Source: Polytrichum commune (taxonomy: Eukaryota; Streptophyta; Polytrichopsida; Polytrichales; Polytrichaceae). From it: 64,000 nucleotides of DNA. This document shows positions 10,576-21,710 of this stretch, in pieces. The translations under genes were made by a program, and so were the position numbers. The stretch covers positions 14,475,001-14,539,000 of the forward strand of contig OX485807.1 in NCBI GenBank assembly GCA_950295325.1. The letters are read 5' to 3'. The notes below the pieces were generated by a model. The model was not told the DNA's origin and made no database searches. It worked only from the letters and a program-made list of their open reading frames with translations. Position 1 is the first letter of the stretch. Every line of letters starts with the position of its first letter.

Positions 10576-13500
10576 GACGGGGTGACGCCTTTAGGAAGAA
10601 GAGAGAGCCACACCCCCGTGTCCGCGCCCTCTTCAATGGTGACGGTTCCAAACGGGTTCATATCCGTCATCACGCCGCCCGGGTGCACGCTATTCACATG
10701 AATTTTGTGGCCCTCGGGCCGCTCCGAAACACGTTTACTGAGCAGCCGGGAGTAGGCGTTCAACAACACCTTGCTGATGGAGTAGGGGAACCCGAACTTG
10801 TCCGCCTCCTCCTCGCCCGCCTCAATGGCTGCGAAGAAGCTCCCGCAAACGCGGTCGATTTCGCTCTGCGTCAATGTCTCGGGGTCGCGCAGCTGCTCCC
10901 TCGCTTCTGGAATTTGGAGGTTCTGCGAGTTTCCGGCACGAGTGGAAGAGGATCATTCATCACGAAGAAATCAGTGTTATGATGATGATGATGATGATGA
11001 TGGAGCTAATCTTTCAAACTTCCGAAGACTACACCGGTTATGGTGTTTCGTGCGTCATGTGCGTGATCGAGTCACAAACCCTATTCTGAGGCGTATGCTA
11101 GGTTGCATTGATGATTGACAACTTTGCGATATGAGTGTGACCTCATGACACTTGGCGTTCAAGTGCGTTTACTAATCTTTTCTGTTTGGTAGTGTTATGA
11201 GGTGCATGCCTATGTTACACTATGGTCGATAAGTTGACTAAAGTGCACACAAATGACACTTGTCATTAGTGTGCTCAAGAACAACTTCCTCTTCTTGCAT
11301 ACTAAAATGTAAACACATGGCACTTGCCATCAGTACGCGCGAGAAAATCTTCCCCCTTGCATACTCAAACGCAAGACTCTCATCTAAAGTATCCCAATGT
11401 CCTACCCTAAATGTCATAATGTAGATAATTTTTTCACTCAAAAAAGTATATCGTGTTCACGAATGGAATCGTATCGGCAATTCGTGGGCGTGACACTTCG
11501 AGACCTCTAGGCATCTAGTTATGGCCCTTTGCAAATAGTGCACGTGACACTAAATACCATAAACGATGCACCCGTTAAGCTGACATGCCTTAGATGGATA
11601 CTCTTTTATCTCTGCAGTGCCCCACTTCTCGTAGGACACGAAACACGCAATAAATGCAAGATGATTGGCATATCCCAACTGTGCCCGTACCCATTTACCT
11701 CATAATTCTTGGAGCTCATGTGAATGTCTTATTCTTTATCAAAGTGAAGATTCTTGTGCTCATTGAATGGTCATATAGCGCCCCCCCCCCCCCCACCCAC
11801 CCAAACACAATCATGTTGACTATTGAGCCCATAATCACTCGCATATTCTCAACACGCAGTCCAATCTCTTCTAAACACATGTCTATTTGGTGCCAGTTCT
11901 TAGATCCACACCGAAGCACCCACCACTCAAGCACAAGTGTTCGTAGGAGGTTGTTGTTGTGCTTGATCTTAGTGCGGATTGTGAAATGTGTACATGGATT
12001 TGGCATTGTGAGGTAAGTGGACGATAATTCTTATGCATTTGCTCGACATGATCTACCAGGTGTGATTTGATTTGAATACTTACAATGAGCTGGCCTACAC
12101 GAGAACTGATAAAAACAATGCGAGCGCCTGCATCGGAGGGCTTGAACAATGGTAGCATCGCCTCTGTCATGCTTTTGGTGCCTATGTAGTTCACTTCCAT
12201 ATCCCTGATGGCGAGCTCCTTATCAAACTCAAAGTTCACAGTTCCGGCATTGTTCACCTGCCCACCCACATTACACAAAAACCATCTAGTTTTTTCAAGC
12301 ACTGTCGATTGATCGAGCGATCGCTCTTTAACCCCTAAATGCAAGGGAGGTTAGCTAGCTAGAACTAAAGATCTGTATTTGGAAATATGGATTTAGAGAC
12401 TCTATTTGGAGTTGACACACTGGAAAAAGGTTGCAAAGGGTGAATGGTAGACTACATTTAGAAGGTTGGAACAAGGGTCATTGTCATTTATCTTCACCAA
12501 ATCGTTTAGATGCATATTCCTTCATAGAATGATAGAAATTTCAGATAAATCGAAGACACGTAAGCTTTACTCTAATTGATTGAGAATACATCTCTCACAA
12601 GAATATATATATAGTAAAAATGTTTATTTTAAAAATAAAATAAAATAAATTTTTCACTAACCTAGTTATTATCCTTGGTGTAATGGAGAAGGCGGATTCT
12701 TTCAAGCTCTTCAAGTGTCACCAATGTATAGATAGATAGATGGATGGATTTAGTGGGTTTGTTTGAGGTGGTATAGAATTTGAACAGTTCCAAGTGCTTT
12801 GAAAAACCCTTGCAACCACTTTTTGGCTACTTGTGGGCATTTCGGATGGACAAATTTGGATTCCCAAGGTACTTGCAATCATACCAACAAGTTTCATGGA
12901 TGGGATCTCATTCTAAGGTAGAATCATGGGCCTAATTCCCACTAAAACCAATCATCATATATATATATATGAACAAAATGGACAACTACAGTTGTAGTCT
13001 TTCGTAGTAAAGGACAGAGCCTCACGGTTCTACCATTTTCTTGTTTGCATAGCAGTGTAAAGAATGCTAAAAGCTTGCAACACACGATAAGGCACATCCA
13101 CCACCCTCACATATGAACGGTAGAGAAGCGGCGGTGGTGCCACTTACCAGGATGTCGAGACCGCCATAGCTGCGTTGTAGCCATTCCGCAAACTCCGCCA
13201 CCGACTCGGGCCTTTGGATGTCCAATTTATGGAACACGACATTTGTGAACCCAAATTTGGAACGGAGGCCTTCCATGGCCGCGTGACCTAGGGTTTCGTT
13301 CCGGGCGGCCATCACCACCGTCAGGCCCTTGGAGGCCAGCTGCCTTACTGTTTCGAGGCCGATGCCCCGGTTGCCACCTGTCACGACCGCAATGGTTTCT
13401 AGAGACCACCACCTGCACCAAAAATAAATAATTAAATAATTAAAATCAACAGGGACAGTGTAGATTTAGGGCCACTTCACACACGAGACTGAGTGCCCGT

Positions 13501-14961
13501 GACCAGTACACTTCAAGCACTCTCATTGGTGGAAAAGGCCGGTCCCGGTTCAAGTTCGCTTCACACTACGCGTGAGGGACCAACGGAGTACGTGAATGCA
13601 AGGTGGATGTGAAGTCTACTTGAATTCCTACATGGCATCGAATGGATCGTGTTTCATGGTCACTTGGATTGTTTTCGAGAACCACCTCTTGGAGGTAGGC
13701 CTAACGCAAAGCCGGTGGGAGACCGTGGCACTCGGGACGCTCACAACCGTTGGTTTATTCTATTGTATCATGTGTGAGAAGCCGCATGAATAGAAATTTA
13801 TTGAAATAGCATTTGGTCAAGGGCCTGGTCAGATATGGCTTCACGCTACACTTGAGGGTCCGTGACCACACTACATGATTTTGGAGGTGTCTTGGGACGG
13901 CCTTTGGACACTTCCTTTTGAGCTCTCATAATTTCATGGTCACAGCTCATGGCTCATGTGTGAAGTGGCCCTTATTCAACCCTCAATTTCACTTGCTACA
14001 CTTGCTGATAAATGTCGTGGCATATTGAGATTGAATCTCTGCTATATATATATATATATATATCTGTGTGTGTGTGTGTGTGTGTGTGATGGAATCATGT
14101 CTGAAATCAAACTTTTTTGCAGGAAATTAGGGCCATGTGACAGCACCACCGTAGCCATGGAGCTGATCAAAACAGGTTCAGAGTTCACTAACTCCACAAG
14201 GAATCAAAATCACCCCGAAATCGGATGGCAAGGTGAAATGCAGGGCAGTAGGGAAAATGATGCGAGCTACATCAATGATGATGATGATGCTAATTAGCAA
14301 GGTTTCGAAAGCCACAAACATATGAACTGATGGCATGTCTATTACCTTGAACGATACAATTATCTCTCAGCTCTCGTTCATGAAATGCCGACCCAATACA
14401 CAAATTTTCACATGCTATATATATATATAGCTTAATGGAAGGTTCCGTATTTCAATCATGTTGTATTTCAATCTGTGGCCTCAATCTGTGGACGATAGAC
14501 TTACTGCAGCCCGGGACTCGAGTCCATATTTGTCGTTGTCTCTTGAGCTGAACAATCTGCTTGCCGACGTAAATTCAGCTTCTAATTAATCAGCGATTGA
14601 TCAGCAGCAGTGCAACTCAAGAATGCCCACAACATGGAACCGAAACTGCTGGCAAAGAATCAGGTTCCTTCTCTCAAACTCCTCAGTACACTAGCTGATC
14701 ACAAGCATCACAATACTACACTAGTACTGACATTCACAGCGTGCGTATATATACTCTGTGTAAGTTATATTTGGCTCCGCTAATATAATTGGTGTTGATC
14801 AGGGTAGGGTGGTAACAACACTAAGTATAATCAAACCCTAAATATCCTATTTAGTGTAGTGTTGATCGATCGATCCATCGATCCATCCTACCCTAACATC
14901 ATAAAAACGTGGCCTCAATCTGTGAACGATAGACTTACTGCAGCCCGGGACTCGAGTCCAT
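10437..14961 (-). CDS. Short-chain dehydrogenase/reductase (SDR), carbonyl-reductase type
   Basis: Four exons: 14961-14939 (or its duplicate 14527-14505), 13412-13148, 12257-12084 and 10922-10437, giving 315 residues. Exon 1 codes MDSSPGLQ; its two-base overhang joins exon 2 to read WWSLETIAVV. Visible SDR signatures are the NADP(H)-binding TGGNRGIG (19-26), NNAG (98-101), the catalytic-Ser strand ISSRVG (near 147-148), YSISK with Tyr201 and Lys205, and HPGGVMTDM. Order, length and the WW-S-x-E-T start fit the plant family that includes salutaridine reductase and menthone/neomenthol reductases. These reduce ketones in the cytosol with NADPH; the substrate here cannot be told. All introns are GT-AG with GTAAGT donors. 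Intron 1 contains a Tourist-like MITE and intron 3 two dispersed repeats. Both gene ends are tandemly duplicated. Confidence 0.88.
10980..11002. repeat. GAT/ATG trinucleotide microsatellite
   Basis: Seven to eight ATG repeats, just upstream (on the minus strand) of the last SDR exon and inside intron 3. Confidence 0.9.
11040..11572. repeat. Dispersed repeat, copy 1 (about 0.5 kb)
   Basis: Matches 52640-53172 in the same orientation along its whole length. Shared blocks include CCTCTAGGCATCTAGTT, TAAATGTCATAATGTA and GTGACACTAAATACCA. It lies in SDR intron 3. No open frame is conserved between the copies. Confidence 0.8.
11690..11910 (-). repeat. Member of a dispersed family (AATCATCTTGC family)
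   Basis: Shares AAGATTCTTGTGCTCATTGA followed by a bit of unique sequence and TGTTGACTATTGA with 21080-21250. The reverse strand matches 24150-24365 and 37985-38470. A run of 14 C (11781-11794) sits where other copies have short or G-rich tracts. Confidence 0.6.
13469..13971. mobile_element. Tourist-like (PIF/Harbinger) MITE in SDR intron 1
   Basis: A 503-bp element. The left end GGGCCACTTCACACACGAG is mirrored at the right end by GGCTCATGTGTGAAGTGGCCC. It is bounded by TTA on both sides (13466-13468 and 13972-13974), the target duplication of PIF/Harbinger elements. No transposase frame is present. The interior shares CCACCTCTTGGAGGT with the element at 34938. Confidence 0.8.
14043..14090. 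repeat. TA and TG microsatellite
   Basis: A compound TA then TG dinucleotide run in SDR intron 1 or between its alternative promoters. Confidence 0.9.
14505..14527 (-). other. Duplicate first exon (copy A) of the SDR gene
   Basis: The 23 bases encode the same peptide, MDSSPGLQ after joining, as 14961-14939, and are followed by the same GTAAGT donor. It has no upstream acceptor, so a transcript from promoter B would splice past it, while a transcript from promoter A would use it as exon 1. Confidence 0.8.
14746..14753 (-). promoter_or_regulatory. Putative TATA box, SDR promoter copy A
   Basis: TATATATA about 219 bp before the copy A start codon (14527). The same box is kept in copy B, which supports a functional promoter rather than chance. 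Confidence 0.5.
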
Positions 14962-15162
14962 ATTTGTTGTTGTCTCTTGAACTGAACAATCTCCTTGCCA
15001 ACGTTCCAATTAATCAGCTATTGATCGGCAGCAGTGCGACTCAAGAATGCCCACGACATGGAACCGAAACTGCTGCCAAAGAATCAGGTTTCCTTCTCTC
15101 CAACTCCTCAGTACACTAGCTGATCACAAGCATCACGAGACTACACTGACATTCATGGCGTG

Positions 15163-15170
15163 TATATATA
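15163..15170 (-). promoter_or_regulatory. Putative TATA box, SDR promoter copy B
   Basis: TATATATA about 202 bp before the copy B start codon (14961), in the same flanking sequence (GAG, then TATATATACAC on the minus strand) as in copy A. Confidence 0.5.
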
Positions 15171-15318
15171 CTCTGTGTGTATTTGGCTGCGCTAACTTAA
15201 TAAATGCTTGCGAGAAGGCTTCTACGAAGATGCAGGCTGCACGTAGCTCTCCTGTGAGCTTCCTAGCTAGTTATCCAGCCTTTCCAAGAGGCGTCATTCG
15301 GGGCAGTGATTGGGTAGA

Positions 15319-15522
15319 TTTTTGGGCATAATCGGTTGACATCCTAGTGTTTGCAAGTCCAACCAGTCACATGTTGACATCCTCAGGTTTTCCTTTATTA
15401 AATTGGGGTATATTCTATAGATTCCTCCAAAATGATCGGTAATTTGCCTGAAGTTTTGAACTTCAACCGGTTATTTCTCAAACTCAACCGGTTCATCTAG
15501 AACTAACCGCTGGTTCTCCCCG
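15319..15522. repeat. Direct repeat, left copy (about 200 bp)
   Basis: Matches 16903-17106 in the same orientation: CATGTTGACATC, GGTATATTC, ATAGATTCCTC and CTTCAACCGGTT appear in both. The pair encloses 1.4 kb with transposon-like remnants and could be degraded terminal repeats. Confidence 0.7.
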
Positions 15523-15595
15523 ATCATTGGCCCACAGAAATTTTTTGGTTAGCTACTAACCCAATATTAAGAGTTATGGCTGAAAACGGCACTTG

Positions 15596-15720
15596 AAAAA
15601 AATGGGCTAGCCCAGCTACAACTAGATCGAGGATTGAAAAATATGGGCTAGCCCAACTACAGTTAGATTGAGGCCTAAAAAAATATGGGCTAGCCTAGCT
15701 AGCTAAAGATAGGTCAGGTA
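15596..15720. repeat. Short tandem repeat, about 40-bp unit (GGGCTAGCC)
   Basis: Three imperfect tandem units, each with AAAATATGGGCTAGCCCA-like sequence followed by CTACA and TAGAT. Further units, partly inverted, lie at 15973-16045. GGGCTAGCCC is itself palindromic. Confidence 0.7.
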
Positions 15721-15809
15721 GCTCAATCGGCTCAAGCTAGATGAGGTAGCCAAGTTGCGTGGGAAAGCAACATTGCATTTAGACTTGTAACATATATGGC
15801 AATACATGT

Positions 15810-15893
15810 GAGGAGCTGCAAAGGGAGGATGATGACGGTTCGTTGGTAGAGAATGGCGAGCAACATGAATTAGACATCGACGACGCCGAGTGA
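15810..15893 (+). pseudogene. Possible transposase C-terminal remnant
   Basis: A short open frame reads EELQREDDDG, a few further residues, then ELDIDDAE and a stop. Acidic tails like this end many plant hAT-type transposases. Nothing upstream in frame is recognisable, so this is a decayed fragment at best, placed inside the pair of direct repeats. Confidence 0.2.
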
Positions 15894-16591
15894 TTTTGAT
15901 TGGTATGAAATATGATTGTATTGATGAAACGACGCCTCCTTGGAATCAACATATGAGCTAGTTGAGCTAGTTTTTTAAGTCAACTAGCCCAGCTATATGG
16001 CTAGATTGAGGCCTGAAAAATATGGGCTAGCCCAACTAGCTAATGAGTTGTAAAAGGTCTATATGCATGCTGACCGTGCATTTAACTCAAATTGTGCACT
16101 GGATTTTGGTCTGCAACAACTATAGTAAGGTAGAGGGTGCTTAAACCAACACTTTAAGCTATTGCACATACATATGGCTACATGGTTGATATTTATTTAC
16201 TCATTTTTTATTTTTTATTTTTTTATATTAGCCTTGGTTTTAAACATAGGTATAAAAATTTTAAAAAAAATAGCCTCAATTAGACATTTGATGAATATTC
16301 AAAGTCAAAACCACTAGCTTCCTTAAACCAATATATAGGCCCCGTGTATGATGACCATGGATATGATGAGGACCCCCACCTTCATTGCCTAGAACCAACA
16401 CAACAAAGTTGGGCACTAGACCCAAGCTAGATCAAAGACCAACTAGTAACAATACGCAAAGCCACATGGCCACCACCATGATCCCACCTAGTTCGCTTGC
16501 AAAACCATCACCTTGCATCTTGGGTACCAACCCCCTTTGTGCTTTGTGGGCCTACCTTCATGACTTTGTAAATAGAATGGCTATAACCCCT

Positions 16592-16606
16592 CCCCCCCCC
16601 CCCCCC
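16592..16606. repeat. C15 homopolymer
   Basis: Run of 15 C residues. Similar runs occur at 11781 (14 C), 38055 (12 G), 44868 (18 G) and 52084 (14 C). Lengths may be unreliable in the assembly. Confidence 0.8.
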
Positions 16607-16902
16607 TGCAGTGTATAGAATGGCTAGAATAGGCATTGACAAGCCACCCAAAACCCACCATGAACCAACATGAGATAGAGTGAAGCCCATTACCTACCCT
16701 ATATGAAGGTAGTGGAGGTCGCTAGGAGGTGGCACCACTAATGGCACCTAAAAGTGTCACTCCGTGGGCCCATACACTCCTACACCATGGGGAAAGCTTC
16801 AAGGTAGTAGAGTGTTAGTGATTGGGAGGCGTTTATAGGTGTTGGTTTTGAGTGGGATGTTGGTTTTAGCACCCTCTACATCAGAGGCCAGTGCCCAAGA
16901 AG

Positions 16903-17106
16903 TTTTTGAGCATAGTCGGTCAAGATCCTAGTGATTCTAAATCTAGTCGTTTACATGTTGACATCTTCTGGTTTTGATTTATTCATTTGAGGTATATTCC
17001 ATAGATTCCTCTTAAATGATTGGTAATTCTCATGTAGTCTCCAACTTCAACCGGTTGTTTCTCAACGTCAACTGGTGCATCTGTAAGTAACCGTTGGTTC
17101 TTCCTG
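16903..17106. repeat. Direct repeat, right copy
   Basis: Partner of 15319-15522, same orientation, clearly diverged by substitutions. Confidence 0.7.
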
Positions 17107-17724
17107 GACATAGGTAGAGGCACCCATAACCGATCACTTGGGAGATTTTGTGCCAAATTTGTAGAAGTGTAAGGTGGTGGAAATTTTCCCTATGTAGGAA
17201 GATACAAATTGGGAGAACTACACAATATTTTTTTATTTTTTTATTTTTTTTTAAATTCCTTATATTGAAATTATTGTGAATGTTTGAAGCCAAAAGTTCG
17301 TCTGAACATATTATAAGTGTCAAGAGTTTTCCATAGCCACTCATTTGAACCGCTCATTCCTCGTCAATTTAGAACTCAAAACTAGGACAAGTGTGATGCC
17401 ACTATTGGCTCTAGCTTGATCAAAATTCAATCCTAGCCTAATCGAAATTTCCAGGTACCTATAGCTTGTTGATGGGATACTGATTGGGAAGAGGTGCCTC
17501 TACTATACATTGATTATCCCAATTAGTGTGTGTTACTAATTATAGTTACACTGTGCAATAACGTCTTACTCGGGAGTTTATTTTTTACTAACAAAAGTTC
17601 AATAGGTTGTTCGGACACTATAGAACATTAATGACTTTGATTGGTAAAAAATTACATTCTCATCAAATGAGTATAGCACTATGTAACTCCGAATAGTAAC
17701 ATGCACTAATCGGGATATTCAAAG

Positions 17725-18050
17725 TACACTAAATAGTCCTACTAGTGTGGGCGGAAAATTAGCGAGGGTTGCACTACTTTTGTAGTTGAAAGGTGGAATT
17801 AACATGGATCCAAGAACCCCAGTCTTACCCTAAGTCTTTATGAAGATGTCTGACCAACCCATTGAATATTAGTTGTACAACAAAATATAAGTAGCACAAA
17901 ATATAATAATCACCCACATCCATTTTCTAGATAAACATTTGATGTGGCCCATTTTAATCTTAATGCTACTAGAAATTCTAGGAAATTAATGCACCCCACT
18001 TTATCTCATTGTGAGAATTAGCATGACTATCAAGAAAATTACTATGGCAC
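17725..18050. repeat. Dispersed repeat, copy 1
   Basis: Pairs with 21358-21710 in the same orientation: CTACTAGAAATT, GAGAATTAGCATG and the string GGTGGAATTAACATGGATC (AAATTAACATGGGTC in the other copy). Confidence 0.65.
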
Positions 18051-18513
18051 ATAATAATAAGAATGTTTAGTGTACAATGGTAGGTAGGGTAGAAACATGC
18101 CCCATACAAATTTGCTGGGAATTTGTTCTACATGAGTTTGCAATTTAGAGGGCATTTTGGCTAGAAATTATAAATAATGAATAATAAAAAAATAAATGTT
18201 AAAAAAATTTAAGTTTCAAAAATAAAACGATTTATATTATGTTCCTATGAGTCTTCAGCTTTCTCCATAGTTCATTGGATTATCTTATAGGTGTGGGCCA
18301 CAACGATTCTCTAGAATCCATGTAAATTTTTAATCCACGCCAAATCTATGTATATGCTAAAATAAGTTTGGGTCACTTTAAATGTTCTTCTACAACTTGT
18401 TTATCTCCTTGAACTATTACTCCAAGATGTTGGTCAAAACTCTCCATGAAGACTTCGTAGAAGACGCGGGGTCTTTACCCCACCCTTCGACTACAGAATT
18501 AGTGTGGCCCAAG

Positions 18514-19009
18514 CACGGGTAGATCACTTAGTGCATTTTAAAAACGACGTGCGGCATAATATAGAGTGGATTAAAATCATTTGAAATAAAAATTATAAAG
18601 GAATTCCAAATAATGAAGGGGCCATTAAATGTAGACAATCCCATTATAAGTAAGTTAGATGGACATAAAACGCGGGCCATTATTTTTTTGTAAAATTAAT
18701 ATAGGGGCTGAAGATAAGGATCCTAGAAGGTATGTTTAGTATGGTATGTAAATGGGTTTAGGACTCACGGGGATGGATGATAATTGGGATTTTCGTCTGT
18801 CCAAAATTACTTAAAAGGAATATAGAGTACAAAAAATTGCAGTGACTTGGACAATATAAGTAATGAAAGGGTGCAAAAAAATGGGCCATTTTTTAAATTT
18901 AAGTAATTATAGGGAGGCTTTAATTCAGCCCTTGAAGGTAAATAGCCCCCCCAAAAAAAACCCCAGCCGCACGTGGTGCACAAAAATGCCTTAGAGTGAT
19001 CTACCCGTG
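18514..19009. mobile_element. hAT-type MITE
   Basis: A 496-bp element starting CACGGGTAGATCACT and ending AGTGATCTACCCGTG, with inverted similarity continuing for about 50 bp up to GACGTGCGGC (left) and its counterpart ACGTGCGGC (right, inverted). It is flanked by an exact 8-bp duplication GGCCCAAG at 18506-18513 and 19010-19017, as hAT elements make. There is no coding capacity. Confidence 0.8.
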
Positions 19010-21059
19010 GGCCCAAGTTGCTTATTTCCACATTGATTTCCCAAAGGATACAAGCTTCAAATAATTTGGCACACATGAGGGGCGTTTCCATATATTACAA
19101 TATCATAATAGTCATACAAGCTTCGAAAGAAAATTCCACATAATAGGATTATTTCTTTAGTGTACAATTGATACTTCTAAATGTTCTCCCTAAATTCCGT
19201 CACAGAAGAGACCCGTTATATGACCATTATTTTGGGTGGGGGATTTGCAACGTCTACGTAAGCTCATCTAGTAACAAATTCTGGATGACTTCATCGGGTG
19301 GGTGGGTGGGATGGGGCTTGTTCTAGAAGGTGGGTTGTAAGTTGGTTGGTAGGTCCTCCTTGTCCCTTCTTGACTAATTTCAAAGAAAAGAGGATAGCAT
19401 GTGCACATGATGATCTTGAATTGTTATTCTCCAAATTATTGAGGTGGAGTGGGTAAGAGGGTGTGCATGATGTGGCTTTGGATCATTCTTGTTAAATTGG
19501 GCAATCAATTAGCAATGCTTATCATTGTTAATCCACCTCATTTATTGGATTGCTCATATCTTTGGAACTCTATTACATTTGAGATGTTGAAAATTGCCCA
19601 CACATTTTCAAGCACAAAATTATGATCTTTATTACAACAATCTAAGCACTTACATTGAAATCATAATTTATTTATTTTTTAAAGTAAACATTAAAACTTT
19701 TAAAATGCCATGTGAAGTATATTAATATGGAATTGTTGAATCAGATTCCACTAGTTAAGCAAATTCAAATGCCTTGGTTACCGTATCATTCAAGAGTTGG
19801 TGTTTCCCACAATGTGTTCCAACATGTGGTGGAGTTGTCAATTCTTTTCTTTTCTTTTCTATGAGACTAAGAGAGGTTCGAGATCGAAAGAGATGTATAT
19901 CAAAGAGAAAGTTGAGAGGTTAAGAAAAATCCAATATCGATTCAAAGTTTAGAAACTAAGAAATGAGAGCTAAAGATAAAGAGAGATCCGATAATGAAAC
20001 AAAACTAAGAGACTATGAGTTATTTAAAAATGGTTCTAAACTAATAGATCGAGAGAGATCATTGAGCTTTAAAAACTAATTGCAAAAGCTTCAAGAGCAC
20101 AAATAAAGGATCACAACCATCAAGAACACAAACCAAAAATTCCTCAAAGCATAATCAAATAGCCACAAAGAACTCTAACACACAAACCAAGAGTTACAAA
20201 CAAATATTCTACAAGCCGAAAGCCACAACTACCAAGAGGATAAACAAAAGAGGAAGAGCAATGTCACAAAGACCCTTAATGAAGTTCCTTGTGTGGATGG
20301 GTGGAACCGGAAGTGCTCGTGGCCACCTTTATTGAGACTTGAAGCATGTTAGTTGTGGATAACTAAACATATAGACACAAAGTCAACTATCTATTAGTCT
20401 GGATATCAATCATGATAAAAAAAATTAGAACCCTTAGACAAGGGTCCGTCTTACACCAAGTGATATTCTTAAAACCACATAAGTAGATTCTATTTCACAA
20501 AGATGAAAGTCCGTCGCCTCGGACTTCCACAAAGGAAGACATAAATGTTGCAAAACCCAAGTTATTGTTTTATAATATGCAAAAATATCTCTCCTATATG
20601 TGTTTGTAGGAATCTACACACCAGCCTCTTCTCAAGCTCAAACAAAACTAAGGGTCTATGAGAAGACATATTTGTTCAATAGACTCGCCACATGTCATGA
20701 TCACATTGGTTGGGACCAATAAGAGTATTGCATGGGCATTTACAACATCTCAGCACTCAAACTGCACAATGTTTCAAAATGGATTTTCCCACTAACATGT
20801 TTGATGGAAGTATTCGGACATGCCTCGTATGTGGATGCCAAGACGTTGTGACAATAAGATTCATTCTTAAAATTTGCTTCTCCTACCATTGGGACAAGGC
20901 TAGTCCAAGAATTCAAGCATGCATTGTAATATAGGAGTAATGGAGATGGGTCTTCAATGGTTGCTTTTCCAACTAACCCACTTCTGGAATATGAAACACA
21001 CGATTAGTAACATGGCTAGCAAATCCAAGTCAAAACCATAGCCACTTTCCTCAGAATAT

Positions 21060-21250
21060 TCAGAGCTCTAATGAGAGACTTATTCATTCTTGAAGTGAAG
21101 ATTCTTGTGCTCATTGAATGGTCATAAATTTCTCATTAGATGTCCAATTATGTTGGCTATTGACCCTAGAATAGTTATCACAATTTGAGCATGCAACCCA
21201 ATCTCTTTCAGATACATAGCTTTTGAGTTCCCGTTCTTGGAGCTACCCAA
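21060..21250 (-). repeat. AATCATCTTGC family copy
   Basis: Carries AAGATTCTTGTGCTCATTGA and TGTTGGCTATTGACCCTAGA, matching 11690-11910 and, inverted, 24150-24365. Confidence 0.6.
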
Positions 21251-21357
21251 AAATACATACCAGTCAATATAGGTGTCGTAACAAGAAAAGTAACTAAAGA
21301 AGAGAAACAGGCAATTAAAAACTCCCAAGTAGCACTGTGAGTTTTCCTACAGTACGC

Positions 21358-21710
21358 TGATTAGTCCTATTAATGTGGATGAAAAATTAGCATGAAAATA
21401 ATTAGCATAAGCCACACTAATTTTCTAGTCAAGGTGAAATTAACATGGGTCTAAGACCCTGGATCTTCCCGTAAGTCTTTATAAAGACTTCAGATCAACA
21501 CCTTACATTTTTTATGATAATTAAATAAATAAAGAAATCACCTTGAATCGAAGTAGCACCAAACCAAATAATTGCCACATTAATTCTATAGAAAAACAAT
21601 GACTGTGGCCCGAGCTTATTTTCTACTAGAAATTTAGCATGGGTTGAAAATTAATTCTCATAATGAGAATTAGCATGGGCTCTAGAAAATTAATAAGCAC
21701 CTAGTGTAGT
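21358..21710. repeat. Dispersed repeat, copy 2
   Basis: Partner of 17725-18050; includes TGAGAATTAGCATGGG and TCTAGAAAATTAATAAGCAC. Confidence 0.65.

Larger units (their letters stand above)
14475..15195. repeat. Tandem duplication of the SDR promoter and first exon
   Basis: Copy A covers 14475-14780 and copy B 14909-15195, offset 434 bp near the exon. Both keep, on the minus strand, a TATATATA box, a leader of about 200 bp, the 23-base first exon and a GTAAGT donor. Differences are scattered substitutions and small indels, so the duplication is fairly recent. Confidence 0.9.

Noticed and set aside
10557-10982. Plus-strand frame opposite the last SDR exon
   Set aside because: The minus strand has clear SDR catalytic motifs; this is its antisense shadow.
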